Source: Opitutaceae bacterium (GTDB lineage: Bacteria; Verrucomicrobiota; Verrucomicrobiia; Opitutales; Opitutaceae). From it: a stretch of 5,547 bases of DNA. Where the stretch lies: contig JANXSC010000447.1 in the NCBI GenBank assembly GCA_025352845.1, forward strand, positions 1 through 5,547, read 5' to 3'. The position numbers were made by a program, and so were the translations under genes. Within the stretch, counting starts at the first letter, position 1; each line of letters begins with the position of its first letter. The notes beneath the pieces are model-generated. The model did not search any database. It was not told the origin of the DNA and saw only the letters and a list, made by a program, of their open reading frames with translations. Positions 5,474-5,547 of the stretch are shown here, in pieces.

Positions 5474-5547
5474 ATGGAGCGGCGGCTTTCCAGCCGCCGT
5501 TTGAAACAACGACGAGAACATCGGCGGCTGGAAAGCCGCCGCTCCGT
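5474..5547. repeat. Perfect 24-bp inverted repeat made of two hairpins, REPIN-like; possible terminator
   Basis: Bases 5476-5499 and 5522-5545 are exact reverse complements over 24 bp, separated by 22 nt, and A5474-T5547 can also pair around a T-G wobble. Each arm is itself a hairpin: CGGCGGCT (5480-5487) pairs with AGCCGCCG (5492-5499) around TTCC, and the mirror copy has loop GGAA. The element begins 13 nt after the stop codon of the 553-aa gene. The outer stem could end transcription or protect the 3' end of the mRNA; no T tract is seen before the window ends. Inverted pairing of two small palindromes is the layout of REPIN/BIME repeats, and the perfect arms suggest a recent or maintained copy. 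Confidence 0.75.

Noticed and set aside
1..5547. tRNA, rRNA, CRISPR array, insertion sequence or integrase gene
   Set aside because: No cloverleaf, regularly spaced direct repeats, or transposase/integrase motifs were seen on either strand.

Overview
The window is high-GC bacterial DNA, strongly GC-biased at third codon positions, which is why long antisense shadow frames are open opposite every real gene. The style suggests a Verrucomicrobiota (Opitutaceae-like) genome: near absence of Shine-Dalgarno sequences, GC-rich palindromic repeats in every intergenic space, and a large Ala/Pro-linked repeat protein. That placement is an inference from general impression; nothing here proves it.

Layout. 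(1) Bases 1-945, minus strand: msrP, the periplasmic Tat-exported molybdopterin methionine-sulfoxide reductase, lacking only about its last four residues and stop at the window edge. (2) Bases 946-1267: intergenic, with a candidate sigma70 promoter for msrP, a small hairpin, a 101-bp REPIN-like inverted repeat built of two 47-nt modules, and a hairpin next to the stop of the following gene. (3) Bases 1268-3499, minus strand: a 743-aa TonB-dependent outer-membrane receptor with signal peptide, TonB box, plug and barrel; substrate unknown. (4) Bases 3500-3799: divergent intergenic space with several perfect palindromes. (5) Bases 3800-5461, plus strand: an unrecognised 553-aa protein with a DUF4177-like N-terminus and three copies of a roughly 75-residue winged-helix-like domain, separated by acidic and Ala/Pro-rich linkers. 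(6) Bases 5462-5547: a perfect 24-bp inverted repeat just after that gene, each arm itself a hairpin.

The genes do not form an obvious pathway. msrP repairs oxidised periplasmic proteins, with MsrQ, its usual membrane partner, expected just beyond the left edge. The receptor imports an unidentified ligand. The divergent 553-aa protein may bind nucleic acid. The receptor and msrP share a strand, but the 322-bp gap and the candidate promoter suggest separate transcription. The least explained items are the triple-repeat protein and the covarying REPIN-like element.
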